Shown one piece after another: positions 8,788-17,596 of a stretch of DNA of 64,000 nt. The translations under genes and the position numbers were made by a program. Position 1 is the first letter of the stretch, and each line of letters starts with the position of its first letter. Below the pieces are notes generated by a model that was not told the origin of the DNA, did no database searches, and was given only the letters and a program-made list of their open reading frames with translations. Source of the stretch: CAZLMG01 sp964560765 (GTDB lineage: Bacteria > Bdellovibrionota_B > Oligoflexia > Oligoflexales > CAZLMG01); NCBI GenBank assembly GCA_964560765.1, contig CAZLMG010000003.1:169856-233855 (forward strand), in the 5' to 3' direction.

Positions 8788-9357
8788 ATGAACATCGCAT
8801 CACATTGGCAACCTGAGCTGCGTAGTCAACTTGTCTACGCCCGGCCGATGCGCGAGTCTGACTACGCGCTGCTCCTGGCGGTGGCATCAGATCCCGAGAT
8901 TTGGGCGATGCATCCCGAGCCAGACCGGTATCTGCCAGAAAAATTCATCAAATTTTTCCGCACCGGCATGGAATGTGGGGGCGGATTGGCAGTATTTGAT
9001 GTTGAGACGGATCAACTCGTCGGCAGCTCACGCTTTATGAGTCATCGGCCGGAACAGTCACTGGTCGAGATCGGCTACACGTTTTATGCGCGGCAATGTT
9101 GGGGCAAGGGGCATAACACTGAGCTCAAGCAACTGATGATTGCGCACGCCTTCCAGGTGGTCGACCGAATTCAATTCTTTGTCGGGGTAAACAATCTGCG
9201 GTCGCGCCGGGCCATGACCAAACTAGGTGGCGTGATTGTGGCGCAAACGAAGCGCCTGCAATCAGGTGGGCAGTGGGTCCAATCGGTCGTATTTGAAATC
9301 GAAAAGTCTCGATGGGTTCAAGGACCCAAATCAGATCTCCATCAGATGAAGTTCTAA
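8788..9357 (+). CDS. GNAT-family N-acetyltransferase (RimJ/RimL type)
   Basis: About 189 residues. Motif A of the acetyl-CoA site is recognisable around IGYTFYARQCWGKGHNTELK, followed by NLRSRRAMTKLGGV, the usual C-terminal signature of RimJ/RimL-like acetyltransferases (N-x-x-S-x-x-x-x-x-K-L-G). Substrate unknown: a protein N-terminus, an amino acid or an antibiotic are all possible. The ATG at MNIASHW is chosen because the domain begins about 20 residues later; a start 12 codons earlier is open. Converges with the next gene, leaving 17 nt between stops. Confidence 0.75.
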   Translation: MNIASHWQPELRSQLVYARPMRESDYALLLAVASDPEIWAMHPEPDRYLPEKFIKFFRTGMECGGGLAVFDVETDQLVGSSRFMSHRPEQSLVEIGYTFYARQCWGKGHNTELKQLMIAHAFQVVDRIQFFVGVNNLRSRRAMTKLGGVIVAQTKRLQSGGQWVQSVVFEIEKSRWVQGPKSDLHQMKF

Positions 9358-9374
9358 AGAGGTGCCCGACGCAG

Positions 9375-12194
9375 TCACGGGCACACGTCGGACACCATTC
9401 CATCATCGCTGGTAAGCTGCGCAAAACCAAACTCGACCGCCTTAAACAGACCTTGATTCATCGCCACCTGAAACACCTTGGAAAAGATTTCGGAACGCAG
9501 CTCATAAAAGCGATAGAGCGGAAATCCTGACACCTTGAAATACGGATCCACTGGCAACGAGAAACGCCGGGCAATGTTAGCGCGATTCACGCAAGAGGGC
9601 TGCCAGGCAGCATCATGGGCCCAGCCACCGCGTCGCGGATAGGGCGGGGCCACTTCCAACCACTGATGATTGCCATCGATGGAACGCAGCGAGTGCGCCA
9701 GGATGTTGCTCAGAACTTCTGAGCCAAATGCTGCCGCGTAGCGATCGGCACCCACGAGAAGTTCGAGGCCCTTTTGATTGAGCAACGCCAACTGGGCGAA
9801 CGCCACCGCGTTACGCGCCGGCAAAAATTCCCGAGGATCGAAAAATTCACCGACCAAATTCATGTCGGCATCAACACGATCGGCGATCGACCCCCCACTG
9901 GGATCGTAAGTCAAAAGCTTCTTGCCCGTGGTATCTACCGTGAAAATCTCGATGAATCGATCGCGCGAGATATCGGAATGCACGGCATGCACGGTCAATG
10001 CTAGTTGATACTTGGGCGTGCCGACCAAGTCAGAAAACGGCTTATCGATTTTTTCGGCAATCATGAACGGCGCTGACTTCATGAACTCGTCACGCTTCGT
10101 CAAAACGTGCCCGGTCACATTTGGGTCCACTTGCCGAGCCTTACTTTCCAGTTTCAGCCACAGGTCATCATAAGACTTCTTCACATGCACCACGCGACCA
10201 ACCGTGATGTTGAGTAGCTTCTGATTCACGCCGAGAATACTGGGCATATACAAAGCCTTCCACTCGGACAGAACCCCAAACAGCGACGTGCGCTCATCTT
10301 CGTCCATAGTGGCGCGAATCGCATTGCCATTGGCGACGACCCATTGCCGCATCGCTTCCTCGATATCGGTAACCCAAACGTTGAGGAGGCCTCGATGGCC
10401 CGTCGTGATGTCCGCGATCAGCTGCGCCACGTCGGCTTCAAGGGCCATAACCGCTTTTTGCTGACGAATGCTGAGATCCCGGATGGCACTCGCAGCAGCC
10501 ACTAACTGTTGAAAGCCCTTGACAGCGGCGGTCTCGTGCGCCTGCATGTCTTTGCTGATTTGAGCGATTTGTCTTTCGAGTGATGTCACCGCCTCACTCG
10601 CACGTGTCAGGTCGCGCTGATGCTGAGCATGGACCACTTTGCAGTCGTCGATGGCGCGAAGGCACGCATGGTACTCGGGCATTTTCTCACGAGTGCTCTT
10701 GGATACCTGACAAAAATCCGGATACTTTACTGTCTTGCACTTTTTGAAGCCCCCAACCTTAATGCACTCTTCTCTCTCCTTCATGCATGGCTCGCGGACA
10801 AGACTTGTCACCGTTCGAATGTGTCGGTCACAGGTCGAAGGTGATGCAATAGAACATAGATTGCGACCAAGGATCGCGGTCTTATCACGCACCTTACGAT
10901 CGAGATCCTGGCGGCGATCCGCCAGTTGCCGATTGAGTTGATTGTATCTGTCGACGGCCCCCTGCAGAGACGTCTGGGCTCCCGTCAGATGGTCCACAGC
11001 TTGCCGTTCCCAGCCACCGGCTAGTTTCTGCAAATCCATCACTTTGGTCTGGATCAGCTGACTTTTTTCGTTCAACTTGCGTACTGACTCGCCACCGGCG
11101 CTTTGTAGCTGGTTCAGCAGCTCGGCGGCTTTCGCGGCTTCTTTTGCCGATAGGTCAACGCCTGTAAAGTAATAGGCAACGATCTGGATGGCGACGATCT
11201 CCAGATTCTGCACGGTACCGCCTGCAGGCTGATAGGACTTGACGCGTTCGACCACGTGTTTCCACATCTCATCGCTGTTGCGTGTGCGATAACCATCCGC
11301 CCAGATGACATCGGCCACCTTCTTGCCGACACTTTTCGCAAACTCGACGTTGCTCATTTGCGATGGCTCGGTCCGCAGCGCCGCCACCAATTCACGGTGC
11401 AAGTCATACACAAAGCGCAAGTGGCTCGCAGTGCCGACCTTTTGCAATTCGTCCTGCCGACCCCAGATTAAATTTTGACGGACGAATTCAGCGGGCACTG
11501 CGGCACTGTTGCCGTGACTCATCAGCTGATCAGGACCTCCCAGCGTTCGCCCATCGACATCGACGATTGGCGGAGTTTTCTGGGCGATGTAGTCTTCGAG
11601 AGCGATATGACGCCGCTCGACATCGGTCTCGCCGTCTATCAGACTGAACTGATCACCCGCATAGGTATTCACGTAAGTATGGGCCCACACGTCGGCGGCG
11701 GCGTGCGCTAAAAAACCGTAAACAAAGGCGATGACTTTCTTTCTCTCCTCGCCATTTGGGTGATAAGCGGCGGCCTCAATGAGATCACGCAACCAATCAC
11801 TGGTCCCAAACCCCGTTAGCGTCTCGGACTTATCAGCATTCTGCTGGGTCACTCCCGGGTGGATAATACTTTGCCCCACCAGGATGTCGGGATATGCGTC
11901 TGGGCCGATGCTGCCGCTGTGAAAGAACTCCGGGTAATCGCGGATCGCTTCAGCGACCACCGTGGGAACGGGCAACATCCTGAGCTCGCCATCGAGTTCG
12001 ACGCGAATGCACGAGGTCTGATAAATCTCGCGGCAGTTCTGCAGCTCATTGATCACTTGTTGGGCTACCCAGATATGGGTCTTAACTTTGAAGGCCATGG
12101 CTGAGCCGGCACTCATGATGCCAACAACCATGACGACGAACCACAATAGTGGTCCACATTTGACCGCGTCAGTATCGTTCTGGAACCACTGCAT
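9375..12194 (-). CDS. exported zinc-dependent phospholipase C-like protein with coiled-coil and Cys-rich insert
   Basis: About 939 residues. The ATG is fixed by GGAGGT seven bases upstream; a signal peptide follows, ending near GSAMA. The N-terminal 300 residues match the zinc-dependent phospholipase C / S1-P1 fold: THIWVAQQVI supplies the first His, then FHSGSIGPDAYPDI, IHPG, and the helix YGFLAHAAADVWAHTYVNTY with paired His/Asp. The middle (about 370-640) is coiled-coil-rich and carries a Cys-rich insert (about 470-530). The C-terminal third is unassigned. The family hydrolyses phospholipid head groups outside the cytoplasm; the long extension makes this far longer than the usual 250-400 residues. 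Confidence 0.65.
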   Translation of the reverse strand: MQWFQNDTDAVKCGPLLWFVVMVVGIMSAGSAMAFKVKTHIWVAQQVINELQNCREIYQTSCIRVELDGELRMLPVPTVVAEAIRDYPEFFHSGSIGPDAYPDILVGQSIIHPGVTQQNADKSETLTGFGTSDWLRDLIEAAAYHPNGEERKKVIAFVYGFLAHAAADVWAHTYVNTYAGDQFSLIDGETDVERRHIALEDYIAQKTPPIVDVDGRTLGGPDQLMSHGNSAAVPAEFVRQNLIWGRQDELQKVGTASHLRFVYDLHRELVAALRTEPSQMSNVEFAKSVGKKVADVIWADGYRTRNSDEMWKHVVERVKSYQPAGGTVQNLEIVAIQIVAYYFTGVDLSAKEAAKAAELLNQLQSAGGESVRKLNEKSQLIQTKVMDLQKLAGGWERQAVDHLTGAQTSLQGAVDRYNQLNRQLADRRQDLDRKVRDKTAILGRNLCSIASPSTCDRHIRTVTSLVREPCMKEREECIKVGGFKKCKTVKYPDFCQVSKSTREKMPEYHACLRAIDDCKVVHAQHQRDLTRASEAVTSLERQIAQISKDMQAHETAAVKGFQQLVAAASAIRDLSIRQQKAVMALEADVAQLIADITTGHRGLLNVWVTDIEEAMRQWVVANGNAIRATMDEDERTSLFGVLSEWKALYMPSILGVNQKLLNITVGRVVHVKKSYDDLWLKLESKARQVDPNVTGHVLTKRDEFMKSAPFMIAEKIDKPFSDLVGTPKYQLALTVHAVHSDISRDRFIEIFTVDTTGKKLLTYDPSGGSIADRVDADMNLVGEFFDPREFLPARNAVAFAQLALLNQKGLELLVGADRYAAAFGSEVLSNILAHSLRSIDGNHQWLEVAPPYPRRGGWAHDAAWQPSCVNRANIARRFSLPVDPYFKVSGFPLYRFYELRSEIFSKVFQVAMNQGLFKAVEFGFAQLTSDDGMVSDVCP

Positions 12195-12358
12195 CGCCGC
12201 TACCTCCAATTTTCCCCAATTATTCTGACGCTCTGGCGCCGTGAGAAGCTGCTAAATCCAAGATCCATGCCAAGTCGATGGCCTAGCGACTACACTCGTA
12301 CAGTCGGCAGAGCAAGCATTCAACGCTTGGCTATCGAAGTCTCGAGCAGAATGATCGG

Positions 12359-12686
12359 GACCGATGTTTATTTAAGCGGGTGGCCTCGCGCCGGCCCGAC
12401 TATTACATGCGGCCCGAAGAAGCGCGAGAGTGACTGACCTGGCTCAAGGAGCGTCGAGCAGACCATGTCTATCACCGGCTTGGAAAGTTCATGCTTCTGA
12501 CCGGGACCAGGGTAGGGGAGGCAAGCGGCCTCATGTGGGATGCCGTCGATTACTAGAGATCTTGGAGCCGTGCAAGCGGCACTGGGGCATCGCAGACGCA
12601 GCGTAACCGAGCGCTACGCCAAGCCCGTGGCACTCATGACCAAGGACACCGCGGAAAAGACGGCGGCTGTGATGAACCTCTCATAA
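12359..12686 (+). pseudogene. degenerate tyrosine recombinase (phage-type integrase), left copy
   Basis: Broken remains of an integrase catalytic domain. One frame reads DYYMRPEEARE, hits an in-frame TGA where a Leu codon is expected, then continues TWLKERRADHVYHRLGKF and TGTRVGEASGLMWDAVD, the box I Arg motif. After a TAG and a missing middle part, the C-terminus resumes in another frame: LGHRRRSVTERY (box II His/Arg and the Tyr nucleophile) to MNLS and a TAA. A nonsense codon plus an internal deletion leave it inactive. The last 80 bp are almost identical to the fragment ending at 33920. Confidence 0.8.
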
Positions 12687-12751
12687 TCTCCGACGTCGGA
12701 GATTCTCATCCTTCTCCGTCCCGATCAATCACGTACAAAATCACGTACTGA
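12606..12751 (+). repeat. 146-bp direct repeat, left copy (integrase 3' end plus downstream)
   Basis: Matches 33840-33985 without gaps at 143 of 146 positions (my reading). It covers the last 27 codons of the integrase remnant and 65 bp beyond the stop. The shared 3' part contains a perfect 20-bp palindrome at 12685-12704 and the nonamer ATCACGTAC twice in tandem. The offset between copies is 21,234 bp, and the same-orientation arrangement fits the two ends of an inserted element or two successive insertions. Confidence 0.9.
12685..12704. repeat. 20-bp perfect palindrome overlapping integrase stop codon
   Basis: The inverted halves AATCTCCGAC and GTCGGAGATT form a perfect palindrome that begins inside the TAA stop codon. 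The same palindrome is at 33919-33938. A 13-nt half match recurs at about 12755-12767. It could be the integrase transcript terminator (no T tract follows, so a weak one) or a recombinase or repressor site. Confidence 0.6.
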
Positions 12752-13277
12752 GAAAATCTCCGACGTCTGATATCCGGTTTACCTTAGGGATTACAGTTTG
12801 TTACGGCGACTGAAAGTAGCGGTGGCGGAGACGCCAGGTATCTGCTTAGGCCAAATGCTTAGAACCGAACCGGTTACGATTTAGAAAAGTCTGGGCGGCA
12901 TGACGAAGATTCGCACATACAGGGGTTAAATGGTCTGGCGTGTAGCATTGAAGCGTCTTAGGGCTTCATCGGTCGCGCGTTTCGCGATCTTTAGTGCTGG
13001 TTTCAAACGTGCATCCGTGCTGACTCAAGGATTTGTGTCAGCAGGCTATCAGGGGGAACCCCCGGTCGACCGAGTTTGACCCAATACATCGATATCTCAG
13101 CGTTTATAAGGAAACGCTGTCGCTACAAACAAATTGTATTCAGGCCATGCGATCCGCGCCAGAGAACTCCGCTCATTTATTTCGCAAGGTTAGTGCTGGC
13201 TCGAAGCAGTCGCAGCCCTGGTAAGGGTCTTGCATCCTCTAGCGGCAAATCTGCATGGCATGATCTAGGGGGCATTC
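12752..13277. other. noncoding stretch downstream of left integrase remnant
   Basis: No reading frame here has a credible start or composition. It holds a half copy of the palindrome (about 12755-12767) and the 10-mer GTGGCGGAGA at 12822-12831, which is also found at the tRNA-Ser 3' edge at nearly the same distance from the right repeat. The 3' end should carry the promoter of the AAA+ gene, but I see no clear -35/-10 pair. Confidence 0.4.
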
Positions 13278-15755
13278 ATGTTTGAAACTTCACTACGCTT
13301 GCGAATTAGATATCGACGCAGCTCTTTACTGCTAAGGATCTTGGTCATCGCCATTGCTGGGGGCGGACTAGCTTGCAGCCCGATTCAGTCGCCGCAAACT
13401 TCAGAGGCAGCTGAGGGGGAAGAGAACAAGGACGTTGTTCGTTGGCTGCAACGAAAGGATCTTGAGGCCATAACAGAGATCGAGCGCCAATCATTCTCCG
13501 AGCCTTCGTCCGAGGACGAACTATTGCGGGAACTCTCCAAAGACAGAACAGGTGGAATTGTATTTGAACGCAACGGCAAGGTGATAGGCTTTCTCATCTA
13601 TTCCGCCTATTACAGATCGTTTCACATTGAGAACATTGCTGTTCATCCAGGCGCGCGACGGCAAGGCATCGCACGCAAAATGTTTGAAAAACTAGAGTAC
13701 GACCTTCATCATGAAAATAGCGAGCGTCACTACGTAACAGCCATTGTCCGAGAGTCGAACTCTGGTGCGCGTGCCTTTTTAAAAGAGCTCAGGTGGCAGG
13801 AGCCATTGCCATTGAAGAACTATTTTCCTGGATCGCAAGAAGCAGCTTATGCACTCGTGAAGACGAGATACAGACGGGATATTCCTGCAGAGAATATGAG
13901 AAATATTCTGATCAGCACTGGGTATCTCCTGGAATCAGCCATCGAAAGTAACCCCGACGAGAAAGTGGAGGAACAAAGGAAACAAGCTCCATCGGAACTT
14001 TCGAAGAAGTCTCGTGGTCCTGTGACGAACCCAGCGCTGAAGAAACTCGCCGAGCGCTATACAAATTTAACGGCAAAGGTAACTCAAGACGCTCCGCCAT
14101 TCGAGATCACAGATCAGCTGGCGGCGAATTCCATCCGCATGGCACTTCAGCGCCGCGAAGTCGGCAGCGTCGTGATCCTTGCCGAGGCGGGCTCGGGAAA
14201 AACAGAGTTAGTGAAAAGCTTCGTCTGGGAATTGGCTCAGGGTCGTTATCCGGAACTGGCAAAGGACACGCCGATCTTTCAGGTCGATGCGGGCTCTCTA
14301 AGTGCCGGCACCAAGTTTTCCGGCGAATTTGAGGAACGGGTTAAGGAGATTACCGATGCGGCTGCCAAGATGCCCATCGTGCTATTCATCGATGAGGTCC
14401 ATTCACTATCGGGGCAAGGAACACATTCCCAGAATTCCAACGATTTCTGGGAGCATTTGAAGCCAAGCTTAGCCGACGGCCGAATCCGTGTGATCGGGAC
14501 CTCAACGGAGCAGGAATTTAATGCAGCTTACGCGGGGAGGACTGCGGTCTATGCCCGCTTTGAACAGCACAAAAAGCAGCCCCTGACCCGCGCCGAAGTC
14601 GTCGGAGCCATCAACTTATGGAACCAAAGATTTGGTATACCCGCATTACCGCAACCCCTTTGCGAGCGCCTGTACGACCTGTCCGAGCAGTTTGATGCGT
14701 TTGGTGCTCAGCCGCGCAAGGTCGCAAAGCTCGTAGACTATTTGCACGCCAAACGCAGTATTGAGGGTCGCTCCGAACAGCCGGTGAGTATCGAAGAGAT
14801 TCATGCCGCGGCGCAAGCAAAGTATCAGGTAGATCCCGTCCAATTTGATCCACAAAAAATGCGCGAAAAGATTGAACGATTGCGGGAAACCCTGAACTCA
14901 CGTTTTGTCGGACGAGCGGATGCGACCGAAGCCCTGTATCAGGGAACAAAGCAAAGTTTTGTCCGTATGCCTGGCGATCAAAAAGCGGACATGATTATGA
15001 TGCTAATGGGGCCGCGGGGCACCGGAAAGACCGAGTTCGCCAAAGCCTACGCCGAGCACATGGGGTTTCGTTCTCGATTGATTGAAATGAATGCGTATTC
15101 GCGCAGCGGCGGAAAATTGGGTGAGCAATTGATGCAAGAGATCGCTGAAGCCGTGCGGTTCAACAGCCAAGCGGTCATCATATTGGACGAAATTGAAAAA
15201 GCCGATCGCTCGATTCAAGACCGACTCCTGGCAGCCTTTCAAGACGGCTCGTTTTACGTTACCGAGAAAACATCATCCGGCGACCTAAAGGGCACGAGCA
15301 TTCGCGTCAGCCTGCGCAATGTGAAGATCCTTCTGACGACCAACGCTGGACAGGACTACATCGCGCAAGGCGGTACGGATCCCTATGACATGCGGGAAGC
15401 CGGCATTCGCGAAGGGTTGTCTGAATTCCTGGTGGACCGGGTTCAGGGTGTATTGCCGTTTGCTCCGGCCATGGATCGCGACGCCTTTGCCCGCATCGTC
15501 ACCGAGCATTTGCAGCGGCAAATCAACGCCTATGAGTCAGTGCCGGGAAATCCGCCATTGGCTGTCGAAGCGCGCGATCGCTTGATTGCCGAGATTGTGC
15601 AAAAACACTGGCGTGGTGCGAGGACCAGTCCACGCGCTGCGCTGTCCGAGGTGGATGCGCGGTTGAAATCCGCGATTACAGATGCGCTGTATGATCGCGC
15701 TGGCACGGGAGTGGGCCCTTGTGATCTCTTGTATGTGAAGTTCGGAGGGGGCTGA
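13278..15755 (+). CDS. predicted lipoprotein: GNAT acetyltransferase fused to two Clp-type AAA+ ATPase modules
   Basis: 825 residues. Residues 1-33 look like a lipoprotein signal: Arg-rich start, hydrophobic run LLLRILVIAIAGGG, then LAC with Cys33. Residues about 52-200 are a RimI-like GNAT domain (IENIAVHPGARRQGIARKMF). Two AAA+ modules follow: Walker A AEAGSGKT at 302-309, Walker B Asp372-Glu373, pore-loop-like KFSGEFEERV; then Walker A GPRGTGKT at 578-585, Walker B Asp637-Glu638 and TTNAGQDYI as sensor. The order is as in ClpA/ClpB, but the Clp N-domain and ClpB middle coiled coil are absent, and the second module lacks the usual GYVG loop. ATP-driven unfolding is known for the family. An ATPase behind an export signal is puzzling, because ATP is not available in the periplasm; the segment may instead be an inner-membrane anchor. 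AGGGGG precedes the ATG. Confidence 0.75.
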   Translation: MFETSLRLRIRYRRSSLLLRILVIAIAGGGLACSPIQSPQTSEAAEGEENKDVVRWLQRKDLEAITEIERQSFSEPSSEDELLRELSKDRTGGIVFERNGKVIGFLIYSAYYRSFHIENIAVHPGARRQGIARKMFEKLEYDLHHENSERHYVTAIVRESNSGARAFLKELRWQEPLPLKNYFPGSQEAAYALVKTRYRRDIPAENMRNILISTGYLLESAIESNPDEKVEEQRKQAPSELSKKSRGPVTNPALKKLAERYTNLTAKVTQDAPPFEITDQLAANSIRMALQRREVGSVVILAEAGSGKTELVKSFVWELAQGRYPELAKDTPIFQVDAGSLSAGTKFSGEFEERVKEITDAAAKMPIVLFIDEVHSLSGQGTHSQNSNDFWEHLKPSLADGRIRVIGTSTEQEFNAAYAGRTAVYARFEQHKKQPLTRAEVVGAINLWNQRFGIPALPQPLCERLYDLSEQFDAFGAQPRKVAKLVDYLHAKRSIEGRSEQPVSIEEIHAAAQAKYQVDPVQFDPQKMREKIERLRETLNSRFVGRADATEALYQGTKQSFVRMPGDQKADMIMMLMGPRGTGKTEFAKAYAEHMGFRSRLIEMNAYSRSGGKLGEQLMQEIAEAVRFNSQAVIILDEIEKADRSIQDRLLAAFQDGSFYVTEKTSSGDLKGTSIRVSLRNVKILLTTNAGQDYIAQGGTDPYDMREAGIREGLSEFLVDRVQGVLPFAPAMDRDAFARIVTEHLQRQINAYESVPGNPPLAVEARDRLIAEIVQKHWRGARTSPRAALSEVDARLKSAITDALYDRAGTGVGPCDLLYVKFGGG

Positions 15756-15860
15756 TTTCGATCCTCAGATGGTTCTATCGCTGCTCTGCCTCCAGTACTT
15801 TGAGTCATTCTCTGGCGAACGTTCGCACTATGCCACGGCCTACTCAGCCAGGAGGGTCAC

Positions 15861-16857
15861 ATGAAAGCCCCACTCATGGCGATGTCCTTGCTGATCACCA
15901 GCACCGCAGTTGCCCAGCAGAACGATACTCATATGTACTGGCGTATCTCGGAGCAGTGGCAAGAGGAGCGCTCCGACCGCTGGGACGATTTCTCTGGCAC
16001 CTTTCCGCATCTCGACAGTCTGCTAAGGCCAGCTGGAAACATGGCTATAGGCATTTTGGGGAGCGTACGAGATGATCTTGATGGCTCCTCTTGGCTATCC
16101 AGTAGAAAAGTTCAGACGGTGGACCGACCGCGAAGCACGGAAGCAACGTACAACAATTCAGAACTTCACTTGGGAAAGTCCATGCGGGCGCGTTTTTGGC
16201 TTCACAACAGGGGTGATCGTGCACGGGACGAACATGACGCAACGCCTCGTGGGGATTGATGGGCTATCAAGATCGGTTATGCCTTACGATCCAGAAGTGC
16301 CAAACATGCCGTTGCTGACCCAAGATGATAGGGAGCAAGCCTTTTTGGCGGGTAGCATTGGCCTGTTTGCCAATGGGTTCATGCTGCGTACATTAGGACC
16401 AGCTGTGGAGCCCCAGATACCAGCTTACTGGCGACAACATGCAGCTGCAGAGGTTCTGACCGTCGGCAATGGAAACCACAGAACCTCTTACTATTACCTG
16501 CTGTGGAAGCGAGGTGCATTGATTGGGGATGACGTCATCGGTACAATCAATGGCCAACCACTGACTAAAGGGCAGCTTGCAAGCTTGTTTGATGAAGGAA
16601 GGGTCGTGACCACGCAAGGGTATGTCGGTGGAGGACCGCTGCATAGCATGATTCAGAACTTCGACCCAGCTCGAGCCAAGGCGTCAACAAAATTGAATCC
16701 GCAAGGTGGCATCGTACTTTGTTCTCCCCGCAAAAAGATACGTGGAACTTTTGGAGCGACGATCATAGAAAATAATGGTCTCTTCAAAGGGAGCTCAGGA
16801 ATGACTTTGGATGAAGTTTCTGAAGCACTCGTCCTCAGGCGTGTAACTTTAAATTAG
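15861..16857 (+). pseudogene. exported PDZ-like protein interrupted by a frameshift
   Basis: AGGAGGG lies just before an ATG that opens a signal peptide (MKAPLMAMSLLITSTAVAQQ). The frame runs well to about residue 68 (GNMAIGIL) and then the sensible protein continues in the +1 frame from AYEMILMAPLGYPVEKF to VTLN. The switch falls on the run TTTTGGGG at 16054-16061; one base fewer there would give a single protein of about 331 residues. The C-terminal part contains a PDZ-like core (RGALIGDDVIGTINGQPL). It could be a real mutation, an assembly or sequencing error in the homopolymers, or less likely programmed frameshifting. It follows the AAA+ gene by 105 nt. Confidence 0.6.
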
Positions 16858-16865
16858 CGGTCCGA

Positions 16866-16886
16866 GGCCCCCTGCATCACGGGGCC
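16866..16886 (+). terminator. hairpin downstream of the frameshifted gene
   Basis: GGCCCC and GGGGCC can pair around a 9-nt loop 8 nt after the stop codon. There is no T tract, so it is at best a weak terminator. Confidence 0.35.
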
Positions 16887-17104
16887 CTTACCCATCGGGG
16901 CAGTGTTAGCCAAAAAAAGCAGCTAATGGCAGGCAAGACGAAATGAGCGTTACAGGGTCTATCGAGAACGCTACATCGCTCGCGTTCGCTTCGGGGGCAT
17001 CGTGACGAGCGAAGTACTTGCGCCTAATGAGACTCGCCAAAGAAGTGGCGTCCTGGCACGTCTCTTGCTCTGAATTACATGCACATCATAGAAAGGACAC
17101 TGAG

Positions 17105-17506
17105 ATGCAAACAGATGACTTAGAGGATCAAGGAAGATTGGACGAGGCTGTGAAAGATCTGAAACAGCATTTTGTTGAGCTCGCAGGGTTGATTGCTGAA
17201 CGATTGAAGACGGGCGCGAGGGAAGCAATTGACGAGACGGTTGTGACCGCCAAGAAGAAAGCGGCAGACCTTTTCTCCACAGAAGAGGTCCGTTCGATAG
17301 TGAGGTCGCATCCCAAGGCAGCGGTGACTTCGGCGTTTGGCTTGGGTGCATTCATCGGAATGGGAAAAAGCAGTCGCGTCCGGTCGTCGGTAATTACTTT
17401 GCTGGGACTCAGTTATGAACTGTTCCGAAATAGCGAATACTCGGGATTGCGAAGCCATCCAAATACGGAACATCCAGTGAAATCCTCCTCAGGGTCCATA
17501 CACTAA
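17105..17506 (+). CDS. DUF883-like (YqjD/ElaB-type) stress protein
   Basis: 133 residues beginning MQTDDLEDQG; GGA of AAAGGAC lies about 8 nt upstream. A charged helical region (about 1-60, coiled-coil-like, with KDLKQHF and TAKKKAADL) is followed by SHPKAAVTSAFGLGAFIGM, the C-terminal membrane segment typical of ElaB/YqjD proteins, which tether ribosomes or other partners to the inner membrane in stationary phase in E. coli. The tail after the segment (about 35 residues) is longer than usual. First of three adjacent small genes. Confidence 0.6.
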   Translation: MQTDDLEDQGRLDEAVKDLKQHFVELAGLIAERLKTGAREAIDETVVTAKKKAADLFSTEEVRSIVRSHPKAAVTSAFGLGAFIGMGKSSRVRSSVITLLGLSYELFRNSEYSGLRSHPNTEHPVKSSSGSIH

Positions 17507-17596
17507 AGTTGACTGAGTCGACACAAGCTTGGCACGGAAAGTGCTTCGCAACAAATGGTCGATGAAATGTGCGAACTAAACTCGAGGAGAACTATC

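Noticed and set aside
12601..12751. Possible CRISPR-like spacing from the repeated palindrome and nonamers at the island ends
   Set aside because: Only two or three units, not regularly spaced, and no cas genes anywhere in the window.
13278..15755. Reading the AAA+ gene as an ordinary clpA or clpB
   Set aside because: The Clp N-domain and middle coiled coil are missing and a GNAT domain with a hydrophobic lipobox start takes their place.
16054..16061. Programmed -1 frameshift at TTTTGGGG
   Set aside because: The needed change is +1 and no stimulatory structure is evident; an indel in the run is simpler.
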